In this document: one piece after another, positions 15,172-26,186 of the stretch
Layout: every line of letters begins with the position of its first letter
How positions within the stretch are numbered: position 1 is the stretch's first letter
Assembly: GCF_018408855.1 (NCBI RefSeq)
Contig: NZ_AP024323.1
Coordinates: forward strand, 620,001-684,000
From: Caballeronia sp. NK8
GTDB lineage: Bacteria; Pseudomonadota; Gammaproteobacteria; Burkholderiales; Burkholderiaceae
DNA: 64,000 bases
Direction of reading: 5' to 3'
Translations under genes and position numbers: made by a program
Notes under the pieces: model-generated
The model's input: the letters and a program-made list of their open reading frames with translations, nothing else
Told to the model about the DNA's origin: nothing
Databases searched by the model: none

Positions 15172-16115
15172 ATGACGCATACAGCGAAGCGCTGATCGTT
15201 CAGGAAGTCGCGCCGCGCGACGGCTTGCAGATCGAAAAGCAATGGGTCGAGACGGAAGACAAGATCGCGCTGATCGACGGCCTCTCGGCGTGCGGATTCA
15301 CGCGCATCGAGGCGGGCTCGTTCGTATCGCCCAAGGCGATTCCCGCGCTGCGCGACGGCGATGCGGTGTTCAACGGCATCCGGCGCGGCCAGGGCGTGAT
15401 CTATGTTGCGCTCGTGCCGAACGTGAAGGGCGCCGAACGCGCGCTCGCCGCCAGCGCCGACGAACTGAACCTCGTGATGTCCGCGAGCCAGACGCACAAC
15501 GGCGCCAACATGCGGATGAGCTGCGAGTCGTCGCTGGCTGGTTTCGGCGATATCGTGCGGCTCGTTCAGGACGCGCCCTATCGGGTTTCGCTGAACGCAA
15601 CCGTCGCCACGGCGTTCGGCTGTCCGTTCGAAGGGCGCATCGACGAGGATCGCGTGGTGTCGATCGCGCGGACCTATCGCGAGATGGGCATCGCCGGCAT
15701 CACGCTCGCCGATACGACCGGCATGGCGAATCCGCGTCAGGTCGCGAGGCTCGTCGCGCGCGTGCTCGAATACGTGCCATCCGCTGACCTGACGCTGCAT
15801 TTCCACAACACGCGCGGCCTCGGTCTCGCCAACGTGCTCGCCGCCTACGACGCGGGCGCGCGCCGTTTCGACGCCGCGCTCGGCGGTCTCGGCGGCTGTC
15901 CGTTCGCGCCGGGCGCATCGGGAAACATCTGCACCGAAGACCTCGTGAACCTGTGCGACGAGATGCGCATTCCGACGGGCGTCGATCTGCAGAAGCTGAT
16001 CGCGCTGTCGCGCACGTTGCCCGCGCTCGTCGGACATGAAGTATCGGGACAAGTCGCGAAGGCGGGACGCAATTGCGATCTGCATCCGGTGCCCGAGTAC
16101 GCGCGGGCCATCTGA
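15168..16115 (+). CDS. Hydroxymethylglutaryl-CoA lyase-like enzyme
   Basis: 315 residues. EVAPRDGLQIEKQW holds the RDGLQ active-site motif of the DRE-TIM family, LTLHFHNTRGLGLANV supplies the metal-binding HxH, and GGLGGCPFAPGASGN is the HMG-CoA lyase signature with its catalytic Cys. Known members split HMG-CoA into acetyl-CoA and acetoacetate, or citramalyl-type CoA esters into acetyl-CoA and pyruvate. Translation is coupled to the CoA transferase. Leucine catabolism genes are not adjacent, so a dedicated branched-diacid pathway is more likely than leucine breakdown. Confidence 0.88.
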   Translation: MNDAYSEALIVQEVAPRDGLQIEKQWVETEDKIALIDGLSACGFTRIEAGSFVSPKAIPALRDGDAVFNGIRRGQGVIYVALVPNVKGAERALAASADELNLVMSASQTHNGANMRMSCESSLAGFGDIVRLVQDAPYRVSLNATVATAFGCPFEGRIDEDRVVSIARTYREMGIAGITLADTTGMANPRQVARLVARVLEYVPSADLTLHFHNTRGLGLANVLAAYDAGARRFDAALGGLGGCPFAPGASGNICTEDLVNLCDEMRIPTGVDLQKLIALSRTLPALVGHEVSGQVAKAGRNCDLHPVPEYARAI

Positions 16116-16148
16116 ACCACGACACCAGAACAATTATTGGAGACAACC

Positions 16149-17486
16149 ATGAGCGATCTAAGCGTAGGCACGGCAGACAAGCCGCAGGCTTTCCAGAACA
16201 CCGCGGACATTATTCGCAAGGTGGCGTGGCGGCTGATGCCGCTCATCATGCTGTGCTATCTCTTCGCGTTCTTCGACCGCATCAACATCAGCTTCGCGAA
16301 ATTTCAGCTACAAAGCTCGCTCGGCTTTTCCGACACGGCCTACGGTCTCGGCGCGAGCCTTTTCGTGATCGGCTATGTGATCTTCGAAGTGCCGAGCAAC
16401 ATGCTGCTGTACAAGGTGGGCGCGCGCCGCTGGATCGCGCGCATCATGATTTCGTGGGGCATCGCGACCGCGCTGATGGTCTTCGTGCAGACGGAATGGC
16501 AGTTCTACGGGCTGCGCTTCATCATCGGCGCGATGGAAGCGGGCTTCGCGCCGGGAGTGCTGTACTACCTGACGCTGTGGTTTCCGGCGAGCTATCGCGG
16601 ACGCATCACGTCGCTGCTGTTTCTCGCGTCGGCGTTCTCGGGACTCGTGGGCGCGCCGCTTTCCGGCCTAGTGCTCGGCCATATGGACGGCGTGTTCGGC
16701 ATTGCAGGCTGGCACTGGCTGTTCCTGCTCGGCGGCCTGCCGTGCATACTGCTCGGCGTGCTGGTGCTGAAGGTGCTGAAGGACCGCATCGATGACGCCA
16801 CGTGGCTCACGGGCGCGGAGAAGACGTACCTGAAGAGCCAGATTTCGACGCAAAGCCAGCACACGGACACGGGCCATTCGCTGTTCGGCGCGATCAAGAC
16901 GCCCGGCTTTCTGATGCTCGGCCTGATCTACTTCCTGATTCAGATCGCGTCGTACGGGCTGAACTTCTGGGCGCCGCATCTGATCCGAGCGGCGGGCACG
17001 CAGAATCCGACGATCATCGGTCTGCTGACGGCGGTGCCGTACATCTGCGGCGCGATCTGCATGGTGGTGGTCGGCCGCATGTCGGACCGATCGGGCGAGC
17101 GTCGCAAGTTCGTCGCGACGCTGCTCGTGATGGCGGCGGTCGGCTTCTTCGCGGCGGGCATCTTCGACAAGCAGACGACGCTGCTCATCGCCGCGCTCGG
17201 CGTGATGGGCGCGGGCGTGATCGCATCGATCCCGGCGTTCTGGGCGCTGCCGCCGAAGCTTTTGACCGGCGCTGGCGCGGCGGGCGGCATCGCGTTGATC
17301 AACACGCTGGGGCAACTGGGCGGCATCGTCAGCCCGGTGATGGTGGGCCGGATTCGCGACACGATGGGCAGCACGACGCCCGCGCTGTATGCGATCGGCG
17401 CGATGAGCGTGCTGTGTGCGCTGTTGTTGCTGTTCGGGCTGCCGCAATCGCTCAGGCAGCGCGATCATTCGGAGCATCAGGCCTGA
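16149..17486 (+). CDS. MFS transporter (anion:cation symporter-like, ACS family)
   Basis: 445 residues from the ATG at 16149, preceded by GGAG; a TTG at 16137 would include the ribosome-binding site and is rejected. About 12 hydrophobic segments are visible. LCYLFAFFDRINISFAKFQL and GASLFVIGYVIFEVPSNMLL are typical of the ACS group (phthalate, tartrate, glucarate permeases), and VGRMSDRSGERRKFVA is the mid-loop MFS motif. It sits 33 bases after the lyase gene and should import the acid used by the CoA transferase. Confidence 0.9.
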   Translation: MSDLSVGTADKPQAFQNTADIIRKVAWRLMPLIMLCYLFAFFDRINISFAKFQLQSSLGFSDTAYGLGASLFVIGYVIFEVPSNMLLYKVGARRWIARIMISWGIATALMVFVQTEWQFYGLRFIIGAMEAGFAPGVLYYLTLWFPASYRGRITSLLFLASAFSGLVGAPLSGLVLGHMDGVFGIAGWHWLFLLGGLPCILLGVLVLKVLKDRIDDATWLTGAEKTYLKSQISTQSQHTDTGHSLFGAIKTPGFLMLGLIYFLIQIASYGLNFWAPHLIRAAGTQNPTIIGLLTAVPYICGAICMVVVGRMSDRSGERRKFVATLLVMAAVGFFAAGIFDKQTTLLIAALGVMGAGVIASIPAFWALPPKLLTGAGAAGGIALINTLGQLGGIVSPVMVGRIRDTMGSTTPALYAIGAMSVLCALLLLFGLPQSLRQRDHSEHQA

Positions 17487-17505
17487 CGCGACGGCTGCTT
17501 CGAAT

Positions 17506-17548
17506 GTAAAAGCGCACGGCGGAATTTCTTCCGCCGTGCGCTTTTTAC
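17506..17548. terminator. Bidirectional intrinsic terminator
   Basis: A long stem, roughly AAAAGCGCACGGCGGAA paired with TTCCGCCGTGCGCTTTT around a short loop, carries an A tract on the left and a T tract on the right. It therefore terminates both the MFS transcript (plus) and the convergent phosphoketolase transcript (minus). Confidence 0.9.
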
Positions 17549-17563
17549 CTCATGCGTCGGGCT

Positions 17564-19963
17564 TCAACCCTTCCACGTCCACTCGCGAATCTCATCGCGG
17601 TCGATGCCTTCCTCATGCGCGTACCGCACGCTCTCGATAATCTGATTCTTGAGCCATTCCTTCGTGTGCGCGCTGCTGCCCGCGATGCGCGGCACCCGGT
17701 CGATCACGTCGATCGCGAGCGTATAGCGGTCCACGCCATTGATGATCGCGAGCTCGAACGGCGTGTTGATATTGCCGCGCTCGCGATAGCCGTGCACGTG
17801 CATGTTCGCGTGGTTCGTGCGGTTGTAGGTGAGCTTGTGCACGAGCGATGCATACGAATGGAAGTTGAAGATCACCGGCTTGTCGCGCGTGAAGATCGAA
17901 TCGAAATCGCGATGCGAAAGCCCATGCGGATGTTCGGTGTCCGGCAATAGCCTGAACAGGTCCACCACGTTGACGAAACGGATCTTCAGATCGGCGCAGT
18001 TCGCCTTGAGGATTTCGACGGCGGCGAGCGCTTCCATCGTGGCGATATCGCCCGCGCACGCGATCACGACGTCCGGCTCCTGGCCCTGATCGGTCGACGC
18101 CCAGTCCCAGATGCCGATGCCCTTCGCGCAATGCACGATGGCGTCGCGCATGCTCAGATACTGCAAATGCGGCTGCTTGTCCGCGACGATCACGTTGACG
18201 TAATCACGCGAACGCAGGCAATGGTCCGCCACGCTCAGCAGGCAGTTCGCATCCGGCGGCAGATAGATGCGTACGACGCCCGGACTCTTGTTCGTGACCA
18301 CATCGAGAAAACCGGGGTCCTGATGCGTGAAGCCGTTGTGATCCTGCCGCCACACGAGCGACGTGATGAGCAGGTTGATCGACGGCACCGGCTTGCGCCA
18401 GTCCAGCTCGGTCTTGGCCTTTTCGAGCCATTTCGCGTGCTGGTTGAACATCGAGTCGATCACGTGCACAAAGGCTTCGTAGGTCGCGAAGAGGCCGTGG
18501 CGGCCCGTCAGCACGTAACCTTCGAACCAGCCTTCGAGCGTGTGTTCGGAGAGCATCTCCATCACGCGGCCATCGATGGACAACGCGCCGCCGTCCGCGT
18601 CTTCGGGCAGCGTCTGCGCGAGCCAGCGTTTGCCCGACGCTTCGTACACGCCATCGAGCTTGTTGCTCGCGGTCTCGTCCGGGCCGAAGAGACGGAAGCT
18701 CGTCATGTTGCGGCGGATCACCTCGCGCAGGAAGATGGCGAGCACCGCGGTCGGCGATTGATAGACGTTCGCGGCGCGCTTGAACTCGAACGCGTAATCG
18801 CGGATGTCCGGCATGTCGAGCGATTGCCGCAACAGGCCGCCGTTCGCGTGCGGATTCGCGCTGATGCGTCGCGTGCCCTCGGGCGCGAGCGCGCGCAACG
18901 ATTCGACCAGGCGGCCGTCTTCATCGAACAGGGTTTCGGGCTGGTAGCTGCGCAGCCACTTTTCCAGCAACGCGAGGTTGCGATGGTTGCTGGCGGGATC
19001 GGCGATCGGCACCTGATGTGAACGCCAGAAATCCTCGACCTTGTGACCATCGACTTCCTTCGGGCCGGTCCAGCCTTTCGGCGTGCGCAGGACGATCATG
19101 GGCCAGCGCGGGCGCGTCACGTTGTCCGGATGCGCGCGCGCGTCCGCCTGAATCGCGCGGATATCGGCGATGCAGCGTTCGAGCGTCGCGGCCATGCGCT
19201 GGTGCATCGCTTCGGGCTCGTCGCCTTCGACGAAATGCGGCGCGTAGCCGTAGCCCTTGAAGAGCGCTTCGAGCTCGTCGTGCGGAATGCGCGCGAGGAT
19301 CGTCGGATTGGCGATCTTGTAGCCGTTCAGATGGAGGATCGGCAGCACCGCGCCGTCGGTCGCGGGATTGAGGAACTTGTTCGAATGCCACGACGTGGCG
19401 AGCGGGCCGGTTTCCGCCTCGCCGTCGCCGACGACCGTCGCGACGATCAGATCAGGATTGTCGAACGCCGCGCCGAACGCATGCGAGAGGCTATAGCCGA
19501 GCTCGCCGCCTTCGTGAATCGATCCCGGCGTCTCCGGCGTGCAATGCGAGCCGATGCCGCCCGGCGACGAAAACGCGCGAAAGAGCCTGAGCATGCCGCG
19601 CTCGTCGGCGCTGCGGTCGGGATAGATTTCCGAATAGTGGCCTTCGAGCCAGGAGTTGGCGAGCGTCGCGGGCGCGCCGTGGCCCGGACCGGAAACGAAC
19701 AGCACGTTGAGATCGTCGCGCCGGATCAGGCGGTTCAGATGCACCCACACGAACGACTGGCCCGGGTCCGAACCCCAATGGCCGAGCAGACGCCGCTTGA
19801 TGTGCCCGGGCTGGAGCGGCTCGCGCAGCAGCGGATTCGCGCGCAGGTAGATCATGCCGACCGAGAGATAGTTGCAGGCACGCCAGTAGGCATCGATCCT
19901 TGCGAGCAGATCGGGGTCGAGAGGCATCGGCGGGGCGGTCGTGGCGGTGACGTCGTCGTTCAA
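17564..19963 (-). CDS. xfp: Phosphoketolase (xylulose-5-phosphate/fructose-6-phosphate)
   Basis: 799 residues from a TTG at 19963 preceded by AAGGAG; an ATG at 20032 would add 23 unrelated residues. The N-terminal domain has [19 protein letters not shown] and [19 protein letters not shown]. The TPP-binding stretch is [17 protein letters not shown] and the central part has [18 protein letters not shown] residues plus [12 protein letters not shown]. The enzyme cleaves xylulose-5-P (and often fructose-6-P) with phosphate to acetyl-phosphate plus a shorter sugar phosphate. No acetate kinase or phosphotransacetylase is adjacent. Length matches the family (about 790-800). Confidence 0.95.
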   Translation of the reverse strand: MNDDVTATTAPPMPLDPDLLARIDAYWRACNYLSVGMIYLRANPLLREPLQPGHIKRRLLGHWGSDPGQSFVWVHLNRLIRRDDLNVLFVSGPGHGAPATLANSWLEGHYSEIYPDRSADERGMLRLFRAFSSPGGIGSHCTPETPGSIHEGGELGYSLSHAFGAAFDNPDLIVATVVGDGEAETGPLATSWHSNKFLNPATDGAVLPILHLNGYKIANPTILARIPHDELEALFKGYGYAPHFVEGDEPEAMHQRMAATLERCIADIRAIQADARAHPDNVTRPRWPMIVLRTPKGWTGPKEVDGHKVEDFWRSHQVPIADPASNHRNLALLEKWLRSYQPETLFDEDGRLVESLRALAPEGTRRISANPHANGGLLRQSLDMPDIRDYAFEFKRAANVYQSPTAVLAIFLREVIRRNMTSFRLFGPDETASNKLDGVYEASGKRWLAQTLPEDADGGALSIDGRVMEMLSEHTLEGWFEGYVLTGRHGLFATYEAFVHVIDSMFNQHAKWLEKAKTELDWRKPVPSINLLITSLVWRQDHNGFTHQDPGFLDVVTNKSPGVVRIYLPPDANCLLSVADHCLRSRDYVNVIVADKQPHLQYLSMRDAIVHCAKGIGIWDWASTDQGQEPDVVIACAGDIATMEALAAVEILKANCADLKIRFVNVVDLFRLLPDTEHPHGLSHRDFDSIFTRDKPVIFNFHSYASLVHKLTYNRTNHANMHVHGYRERGNINTPFELAIINGVDRYTLAIDVIDRVPRIAGSSAHTKEWLKNQIIESVRYAHEEGIDRDEIREWTWKG

Positions 19964-20127
19964 TTGCTTCTCCTTCGAGTGAGAGGATTGGTCGAGCGTC
20001 GTGCGCGGGATCGAATCCCGCGCGTGTGTCAATGATCGGAGGTGTTTGTGGCGTTTTGGTTGCAGGGCGCGCGCGACGCGCAGCGGAATATCTTATCGGC
20101 GATCCTGCGATGAATGAGCCGGGTGCG

Positions 20128-21417
20128 TCACTCCATCGCGCTTTGGCGGAGGTCGTAATCCATCAGCAGCGCGCGGTTGTCCTGCCACATGCCGACATAG
20201 TGGACCATGAAGCTGTCCGGACGGCGGTAGATCCACGGCGTGTTGATGTCGATGAATGACGACACTTTCAGGTCCGGCCGTTCCTCGAACGCGCGGATGA
20301 AGTAGTGCTGATCGCCACGGCTCGCGTAGACATTCGACTTGTCTTCCAGCTTCGCGCACTCATCGATCACGCGGGCAAACGCGTCATAGTTTTGCTGATT
20401 GCACTGAAAACCCATGATGCCGGAGTTGAAGTCCCACGTTCCCATGTCGCGCGCGAGGACGGTTTCGCGCCCGTGCGTGAATGGTTCGAGCCGCTGGTTC
20501 ATGTCGTTGATGAGCACGTCTGCGTCGAGCCAGAACACCCATTGATGATTCGGCAGATATTCGCGCAGCAGCGCGGCCTTGAACCAGTTGCCGGCGGTCT
20601 TGCCGTCGTTCAGACGCGCCGGAATGTCGCGATGAACGTAAAGCGTGTAGCCCTGACGCTCGCAGTAGCGCCTCAAGTTGGCCTCGGCGATACGTCCGTA
20701 ACGCGTGATGTTCGGCGTATAAAGCGTGACGATCGCGATCGGCCGGTGCGGCTGGTAGACGTTGTGCGTTTCAGTTTCGCGCACGCCGGTGTCGGTCAGC
20801 GTGAGATAGGGCAGGCGGCGCACCTGGCATTCGTTGATGTGCTCGACGAGCGCCGTACGAAACCGCCGATGCTGTTTTTCGTCGCGAATGCTGATGGAGA
20901 ACACCTGCCACGATGCCCAGACGCTTTCGAGGTTGGTCGCGGCCGGAATGACGACGTACGCATCGCCGATGCGATGCTGTTGCGGGCATGCGTCGAAAGC
21001 ATGCAGTAGTTCCCCCTCGCGTTCGGGCAGCACGACCCCGAAACGGCAACGGCTGACGAGATCCGCGACCTTCTCACGGACCGTCTGCGTGTTGCGGAAC
21101 ATGAGGACGTCGGTTTGCGGCAAATCGGAATCGCTGCAAGTAAGGAGCCAGTCGCGGCCAGCCATGAGGTCGGGCAAGGGCATCGACCGCAGAATGGCTG
21201 CGTTCTCGCTCAGCAGCATCACGATTTCGTTGGATTGGGCCTGTTCGAGTTGGCGCAGGAGCGTTTCGTACTTGTAGACCCAGCGGATTTCGTTGCTGCT
21301 GCCGGACAGATCGGAAAGGTCGATCTCGACGTGCCGGTAAGCGTGCTCGCGCGCGTAGTGGCGATGGTTGATGAGCGCGGCGGGCGCGCGGTCGAACAGA
21401 AGGCTGATGACGATCAT
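20128..21417 (-). CDS. GMA12/MNN10-type galactosyl/mannosyl glycosyltransferase-like protein
   Basis: 429 residues from ATG 21417 (MIVISLLFDRAPAALINHRH). The C-terminal half (about 225-425) carries IAIVTLYTPNITRYGRIAEANLRRYCERQGY, then WFKAALLREYLPNHQWVFWLDADVLIND, whose DAD is the nucleotide-sugar/metal DxD motif, and NSGIMGFQCN. This is the GT34 (GMA12/MNN10) pattern. The N-terminal half (about 1-200) resembles nothing I recognise and may read a capsule or polysaccharide acceptor. No good ribosome-binding site precedes the start, so 21462 is an alternative. It lies 164 bp upstream of phosphoketolase on the same strand. Confidence 0.7.
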   Translation of the reverse strand: MIVISLLFDRAPAALINHRHYAREHAYRHVEIDLSDLSGSSNEIRWVYKYETLLRQLEQAQSNEIVMLLSENAAILRSMPLPDLMAGRDWLLTCSDSDLPQTDVLMFRNTQTVREKVADLVSRCRFGVVLPEREGELLHAFDACPQQHRIGDAYVVIPAATNLESVWASWQVFSISIRDEKQHRRFRTALVEHINECQVRRLPYLTLTDTGVRETETHNVYQPHRPIAIVTLYTPNITRYGRIAEANLRRYCERQGYTLYVHRDIPARLNDGKTAGNWFKAALLREYLPNHQWVFWLDADVLINDMNQRLEPFTHGRETVLARDMGTWDFNSGIMGFQCNQQNYDAFARVIDECAKLEDKSNVYASRGDQHYFIRAFEERPDLKVSSFIDINTPWIYRRPDSFMVHYVGMWQDNRALLMDYDLRQSAME

Positions 21418-21588
21418 GAAATCTGCGGGTGAATGGAAATTGCGCTTCGGCGGATGCCGCATCGACGCGCGGAGGCACGTCCAGACAGGCGAACCTCCAA
21501 GCATCGCCGGAACAACGCATTGTTCAGATGGGAACTGTCCTAAAACCGCATGCAATACGCCGTTTCTCAAGCGCTCATAGAATGTCGA

Positions 21589-24500
21589 ATGACCCGAAAA
21601 TCCGCTTCCGCGACTGACGCCCTGCAGGGCTTCCATCCCGCTGTCGCCGGCTGGTTCCGTGCGCGCTTTGCCGCGCCGACCGCCGCGCAGGCGCGCGCGT
21701 GGCCGCTCGTCCACGCGCGCCGCTCGACACTCGTTGCCGCGCCGACGGGCTCGGGCAAGACGCTCACCGCGTTTCTCGCGGCCATCGACGAACTCGTGCG
21801 CGACGGCATCGCGCTCGGCGGGGCGCTGCCGGACGAGACGCGCGTGGTGTATGTGTCGCCGCTGAAGGCGCTGTCGAACGACATTCCTGTGAATCTGGAG
21901 GCGCCGCTCGCGGGCATCGCGCAGACGCTGCGGGATGCCGGCGTGGCCGCGCCCGAGATTCGGGCGGCCGTGCGTACCGGCGACACGACGCAGCAGGAAC
22001 GCAACGCGGTCAAAAAGCGGCCGCCGCACATTCTCGTGACGACGCCGGAATCGCTCTACGTGCTGCTTTGCTCCGATTCGGGCCGCGCGATGCTTTCGAC
22101 CACGCGTACCGTGATCGTCGACGAAATTCACGCCGTCGCGGGCAGCAAGCGCGGCTCGCACCTGAGCCTGTCGCTCGCGCGGCTCGACGCGCTGTGCGAG
22201 GACGCGGGCGGGCGGCGTCCGGTGCGCGTCGGACTGTCGGCGACGCAAAAGCCTGTCGAACTCGTCGCGAAGTTTCTCGTCGGCGACCATGAATCGTGCG
22301 AAATCGTCGATGTCGGCCATGTCCGCGCGCGCGATCTCGCGCTCGAAATCCCGCCCATGCCGCTCGAAGCGATCATGTCGAACGACATGTGGGAGCGCGT
22401 CTACGACCGGCTCGCCGAACTGTCCGCGCAGCATCGCACGACGCTCGTCTTCGTCAACACGCGCCGCATGGCCGAGCGCGCGGCGCGGCATCTGACCGAG
22501 CGCCTCGGCAAGGAAGCGGTCGCGGCGCACCACGGCAGCCTCGCGCGCGAGCATCGGCTGGAGGCGGAGCAGCGGTTGAAGCGCGGCGAATTGCGGGTGC
22601 TGATCGCCACCGCTTCGCTGGAACTGGGCATCGATATCGGCGATGTCGATCTCGTCTGCCAGATCGGTTCGCCCGGCTCGATCGGCGGGTTTTTGCAGCG
22701 CGTCGGCCGTTCGGGGCATCAGGTCGGCGGCGTGCCGAAAGGGCGGCTTTTTCCGACCTCGCGCGACGATCTGATCGAATGCGCGGCACTGCTCGACTGC
22801 GTGCGGCGCGGCGAACTCGACGCACTGACGATCCCGCGCGCGCCGCTCGACGTGCTCGCGCAGCAGATCACCGCCGAAGTCGCGTGCCGCGAGTGGGGCG
22901 AGGACGAGCTTTTCGAGCGCATCACGCGCGCGTTTCCGTACGCGACGCTCGACCGCGCGCATTACGACGCCGTGCTGCGCACGCTCGCGGAAGGCTACAC
23001 GGGGCGTCAGGGCGTGCGCGCCGCGTATGTGCATCGCGATGCCGTCTCGCGCACGCTGCGCGGCCGGCGCGGCGGCAAGCTGACGGCGGTGACCTCGGGC
23101 GGCGCAATCCCCGACAACGCCGACTTCGCCGTGATCCTCGAACCGCAGGGCTTGCAGATCGGCACGGTGAACGAGGATTTCGCCGTCGAGAGCCTCGCGG
23201 GCGATATCTTCCAGCTCGGCAATACGTCGTACCGGATCATGCGCGTGGAAGGCGGGCGCGTGCGCGTCGAGAACGCCAACGGCCAGCCGCCGAATATCCC
23301 GTTCTGGCTCGGCGAAGCGCCGGGCCGCAGCGACGAGCTTTCTCACGCGATCGCACGGCTGCGCGGCGAGACGGACGCGCGGCTCGCGCAAGGCAGCGTC
23401 GACGAAACCATCGCGTGGCTCGCGCAGGCGTGCGGCATCGGCGTGGAGGCGGCGCGGCAGATCGTCGATTATCTGGCGCGTTCACGCGCTGCGCTGACGG
23501 TGCTGCCGACACAGGACACGCTCGTCATGGAGCGTTTCTTCGACGAATCCGGCGGCACGCAACTCGTCATCCATGCGCCGTTCGGCAGTCGCGTGAACCG
23601 CGCGTGGGGTCTCGCGCTGCGCAAGCGCTTTTGCCGCACGTTCAATTTCGAGTTGCAGGCGGCCGCCACCGAGGACGCGATCGTGCTGTCGCTGACGGGC
23701 AGCCACAGCTTCGCGCTCGACGAGGTGTGGCGCTATCTGAAATCGGCGACGGCGGAACATGTGCTGATTCAGGCCTTGCTCGACGCGCCGTTGTTCGGCG
23801 TGCGCTGGCGCTGGAACGCGACCAATGCGCTCGCGCTGCCGCGCTACACGGGCGGGCGCAGGGTCGCGCCGCAACTGCAGCGCATGAAAAGCGAGGATCT
23901 GCTCGCGGCGGTGTTTCCGGATCAGGTCGCATGCGCCGAGAATCTCGCGGGCGAGCGCGACGTGCCGGCGCATCCGCTCGTCGAGCAGACCATCGACGAT
24001 TGCCTGCACGACGCGATGGACAGCGACGGCTGGCTCGCACTGCTGCGACGCATCGAAGCGGGCGATGTGCGGCTCGTCACGCGCGAACTGCCCGCGCCGT
24101 CGCCGCTCGCCGCCGAAATCCTGTCGGCGAAGCCGTACGCATTCCTCGACGATGCGCCGCTCGAAGAGCGCCGCACGCAGGCCGTGCTCGCGCGCCGCTG
24201 GAGCGATCCGCAATCGGCGGACGATCTCGGCGCGCTCGATCTCGAAGCGATCGCGAGCGTGCGCGAGGAAGCGTGGCCCGAAGTCACGAGCGCCGATGAA
24301 ATGCACGAGGCGCTGACGACGCTCGCCTGCATCGCCGAAGCAGAAGCGCAGCGCAGCCCGCAATGGATGGCGTGGCTCGACGCCCTGGCGCAATCGGGCC
24401 GCGCAGCCCGATTGCAGATCGCGGAGCACGACGCGCTGTGGACGCCCGTCGAGCGGCTCGCCTGCGCGCGCGCCGTCTACGAGCACGCGCCGATGCATCC

Positions 24501-25959
24501 GCCGCTGCACCCGCCGCCTGGCTTCGACGAAGCCTGGGCGCCCGACGACGCGCTCGTCGAAGTCGTGCGCGCGCGGCTATCGGGCTTCGGGCCGCTGACG
24601 GTGCCGGAGATCGCGCGGCCGCTCGCGCTGCCGGCATCGGCGATCGCGCTCGCGTTGACGCGGCTCGAAACGCAGGGCTATGTGATGCGCGGACGGTTCA
24701 CGCCGGGCGCGCAGGTCGAGCAATGGTGCGAGCGGCATTTGCTTGCGCGGATTCATCGCTATACGGTGCGGCGGCTGCGTCGCGAGATCGAACCGGTCGA
24801 GCGGCAGGATTTCATGCGCTTCCTGCTCGAATGGCAGCGCGTCGCGCCCGACGCGCACGGCGAAGGCCGCGATGCGCTCGGCGCCGTGCTCGAACAGCTC
24901 GAAGGCTTCGAGGCGCCGGCCGTCGCGTGGGAAGACGAGATTCTGCCGGCGCGCATCGCCGACTATTCGGGGAGCTGGCTCGACGAGCTCTGCCGCGCAG
25001 GCAAGCTCGTGTGGACGCGCCCCGCGGGACGTTCACGCGCGGCGGGCGGTCCGGTGCGCGGCACGCCGATCGTGCTGCTGCCGCGCCGTCATCTCGAAGC
25101 GTGGAACGCGCTCATGTCCGCCGATGAAGCGCCACGTCTCTCATCGCGCGCCGAGCGCGTCTTCGACGCGCTGAACACCCACGGCGCGATGTTCTTCGAC
25201 GAACTCCTCGCCGATGCGCGTCTGCTGCGCACGGAACTCGAAGATGCGCTCGGCGAGCTGGTATCGCTCGGGCTCGTCAATGCGGATAGTTTCGCGGGCC
25301 TGCGCGCGCTGCTCGCGCCGGCGGCGAAACGCAACGCCTTTGCGCGCCGTCCACGGCGCGGCGGCCTCTTCATCGGAGGAATGGACGACGCGGGGCGCTG
25401 GGCGCTTCTGCGCCGCGCGAAGCACGACGACGCGCGCGGGGAAAGCGACATCGAGCATGTCGCGCTGACGTTGCTGCGGCGCTATGGCGTCGTGTTCTGG
25501 CGTCTGCTGGAGCGCGAAGCGCAATGGCTGCCGCCGTGGCGCGACCTGCTGCGCGTGTATCACCGGCTGGAAGCGCGCGGCGAGATTCGCGGCGGGCGCT
25601 TCGTCGCCGGACTGGCGGGCGAGCAGTTCGCGCTGCCCGACGCGGTGCCGCTACTGCGCGACATGCGCAAGCGGCCGAAGGACGGCGTGCTCGTCGCGCT
25701 CTCGGCGGTCGATCCGCTCAATCTCGTCGGCACGCTGCTGCCGGGTGAGAAGGTGCCGGCGCTCGCGGGCAATCGCGTGCTGTATCTCGATGGCGTGCCG
25801 GTTGGCGCGGTGATCGCGGGCAAGACGCGTTATTTCGGCGATGTCGAAGGGGAAGGGCGCGAGCGCGTGCGTCTCGCGCTCGTCAAGCGCTCGGCGCGTT
25901 CGCTCGGGAGTTCGGTGGCAGGCGGGATGACGGGCGCCGGCGTGCCGGCGCGCCATTGA
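21589..25959 (+). CDS. lhr: Large ATP-dependent helicase Lhr
   Basis: 1456 residues from ATG 21589; a start at 21550 adds 13 residues of no clear worth. Helicase motifs in order: Walker A APTGSGKT (51-58), [12 protein letters not shown] near 176 (motif II), GLSATQKP (motif III), [17 protein letters not shown] (IV), [15 protein letters not shown] (V), and [14 protein letters not shown] (VI). The long C-terminal region, with winged-helix and Lhr-specific DNA-contact domains, matches full-length bacterial Lhr (about 1450-1550). Lhr translocates 3'-5' on single-stranded DNA and takes part in DNA repair. It ends 11 bases before the convergent small gene at 25971. Confidence 0.93.
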   Translation: MTRKSASATDALQGFHPAVAGWFRARFAAPTAAQARAWPLVHARRSTLVAAPTGSGKTLTAFLAAIDELVRDGIALGGALPDETRVVYVSPLKALSNDIPVNLEAPLAGIAQTLRDAGVAAPEIRAAVRTGDTTQQERNAVKKRPPHILVTTPESLYVLLCSDSGRAMLSTTRTVIVDEIHAVAGSKRGSHLSLSLARLDALCEDAGGRRPVRVGLSATQKPVELVAKFLVGDHESCEIVDVGHVRARDLALEIPPMPLEAIMSNDMWERVYDRLAELSAQHRTTLVFVNTRRMAERAARHLTERLGKEAVAAHHGSLAREHRLEAEQRLKRGELRVLIATASLELGIDIGDVDLVCQIGSPGSIGGFLQRVGRSGHQVGGVPKGRLFPTSRDDLIECAALLDCVRRGELDALTIPRAPLDVLAQQITAEVACREWGEDELFERITRAFPYATLDRAHYDAVLRTLAEGYTGRQGVRAAYVHRDAVSRTLRGRRGGKLTAVTSGGAIPDNADFAVILEPQGLQIGTVNEDFAVESLAGDIFQLGNTSYRIMRVEGGRVRVENANGQPPNIPFWLGEAPGRSDELSHAIARLRGETDARLAQGSVDETIAWLAQACGIGVEAARQIVDYLARSRAALTVLPTQDTLVMERFFDESGGTQLVIHAPFGSRVNRAWGLALRKRFCRTFNFELQAAATEDAIVLSLTGSHSFALDEVWRYLKSATAEHVLIQALLDAPLFGVRWRWNATNALALPRYTGGRRVAPQLQRMKSEDLLAAVFPDQVACAENLAGERDVPAHPLVEQTIDDCLHDAMDSDGWLALLRRIEAGDVRLVTRELPAPSPLAAEILSAKPYAFLDDAPLEERRTQAVLARRWSDPQSADDLGALDLEAIASVREEAWPEVTSADEMHEALTTLACIAEAEAQRSPQWMAWLDALAQSGRAARLQIAEHDALWTPVERLACARAVYEHAPMHPPLHPPPGFDEAWAPDDALVEVVRARLSGFGPLTVPEIARPLALPASAIALALTRLETQGYVMRGRFTPGAQVEQWCERHLLARIHRYTVRRLRREIEPVERQDFMRFLLEWQRVAPDAHGEGRDALGAVLEQLEGFEAPAVAWEDEILPARIADYSGSWLDELCRAGKLVWTRPAGRSRAAGGPVRGTPIVLLPRRHLEAWNALMSADEAPRLSSRAERVFDALNTHGAMFFDELLADARLLRTELEDALGELVSLGLVNADSFAGLRALLAPAAKRNAFARRPRRGGLFIGGMDDAGRWALLRRAKHDDARGESDIEHVALTLLRRYGVVFWRLLEREAQWLPPWRDLLRVYHRLEARGEIRGGRFVAGLAGEQFALPDAVPLLRDMRKRPKDGVLVALSAVDPLNLVGTLLPGEKVPALAGNRVLYLDGVPVGAVIAGKTRYFGDVEGEGRERVRLALVKRSARSLGSSVAGGMTGAGVPARH

Positions 25960-25970
25960 AACTGCGAGCG

Positions 25971-26186
25971 TTATTTCACGATTTTGGTCGTGAAGGGTCC
26001 GGTCGGTGCGGCCGGCACGTCTTTCACCGGCACGCCGGGATAGTCGACGACACGGTTCGTGGCCGAAGCCGGACGGATGCGAAACCTGGCACGCAAGCCA
26101 TCGCGCGCGCCGCCGATTATCGTATGCATCGCCTGCCGGTCGAGTTCGACGCTGTCGGCGAGGTCCCTGATCTTGATGACGGCCAT
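25971..26186 (-). CDS. 71-aa protein with double-glycine leader-like N-terminus
   Basis: The chosen ATG at 26186 has GGAGG 10 bases upstream. The first 26 residues, MAVIKIRDLADSVELDRQAM followed by HTIIGG, show the ELxxx(A/L)M..I.GG pattern of double-glycine leaders recognised by C39 peptidase/ABC exporters in bacteriocin and peptide-pheromone precursors. The remaining 45 residues (ARDGLRARFRIRPA then SATNRVVDYPGVPVKDVPAA) would form the mature chain, basic first and Pro/Val-rich later. No C39 transporter or modification enzyme is adjacent. It could also be a stand-alone small protein of an uncharacterised family. The open frame continues upstream to 26426, but without a ribosome-binding site. 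Confidence 0.6.
   Translation of the reverse strand: MAVIKIRDLADSVELDRQAMHTIIGGARDGLRARFRIRPASATNRVVDYPGVPVKDVPAAPTGPFTTKIVK

Noticed and set aside
21418..23391. N-terminal extension of the glycosyltransferase frame across lhr
   Set aside because: The extra 658 residues are the antisense of the helicase gene and are low-complexity; the real protein begins around 21417.
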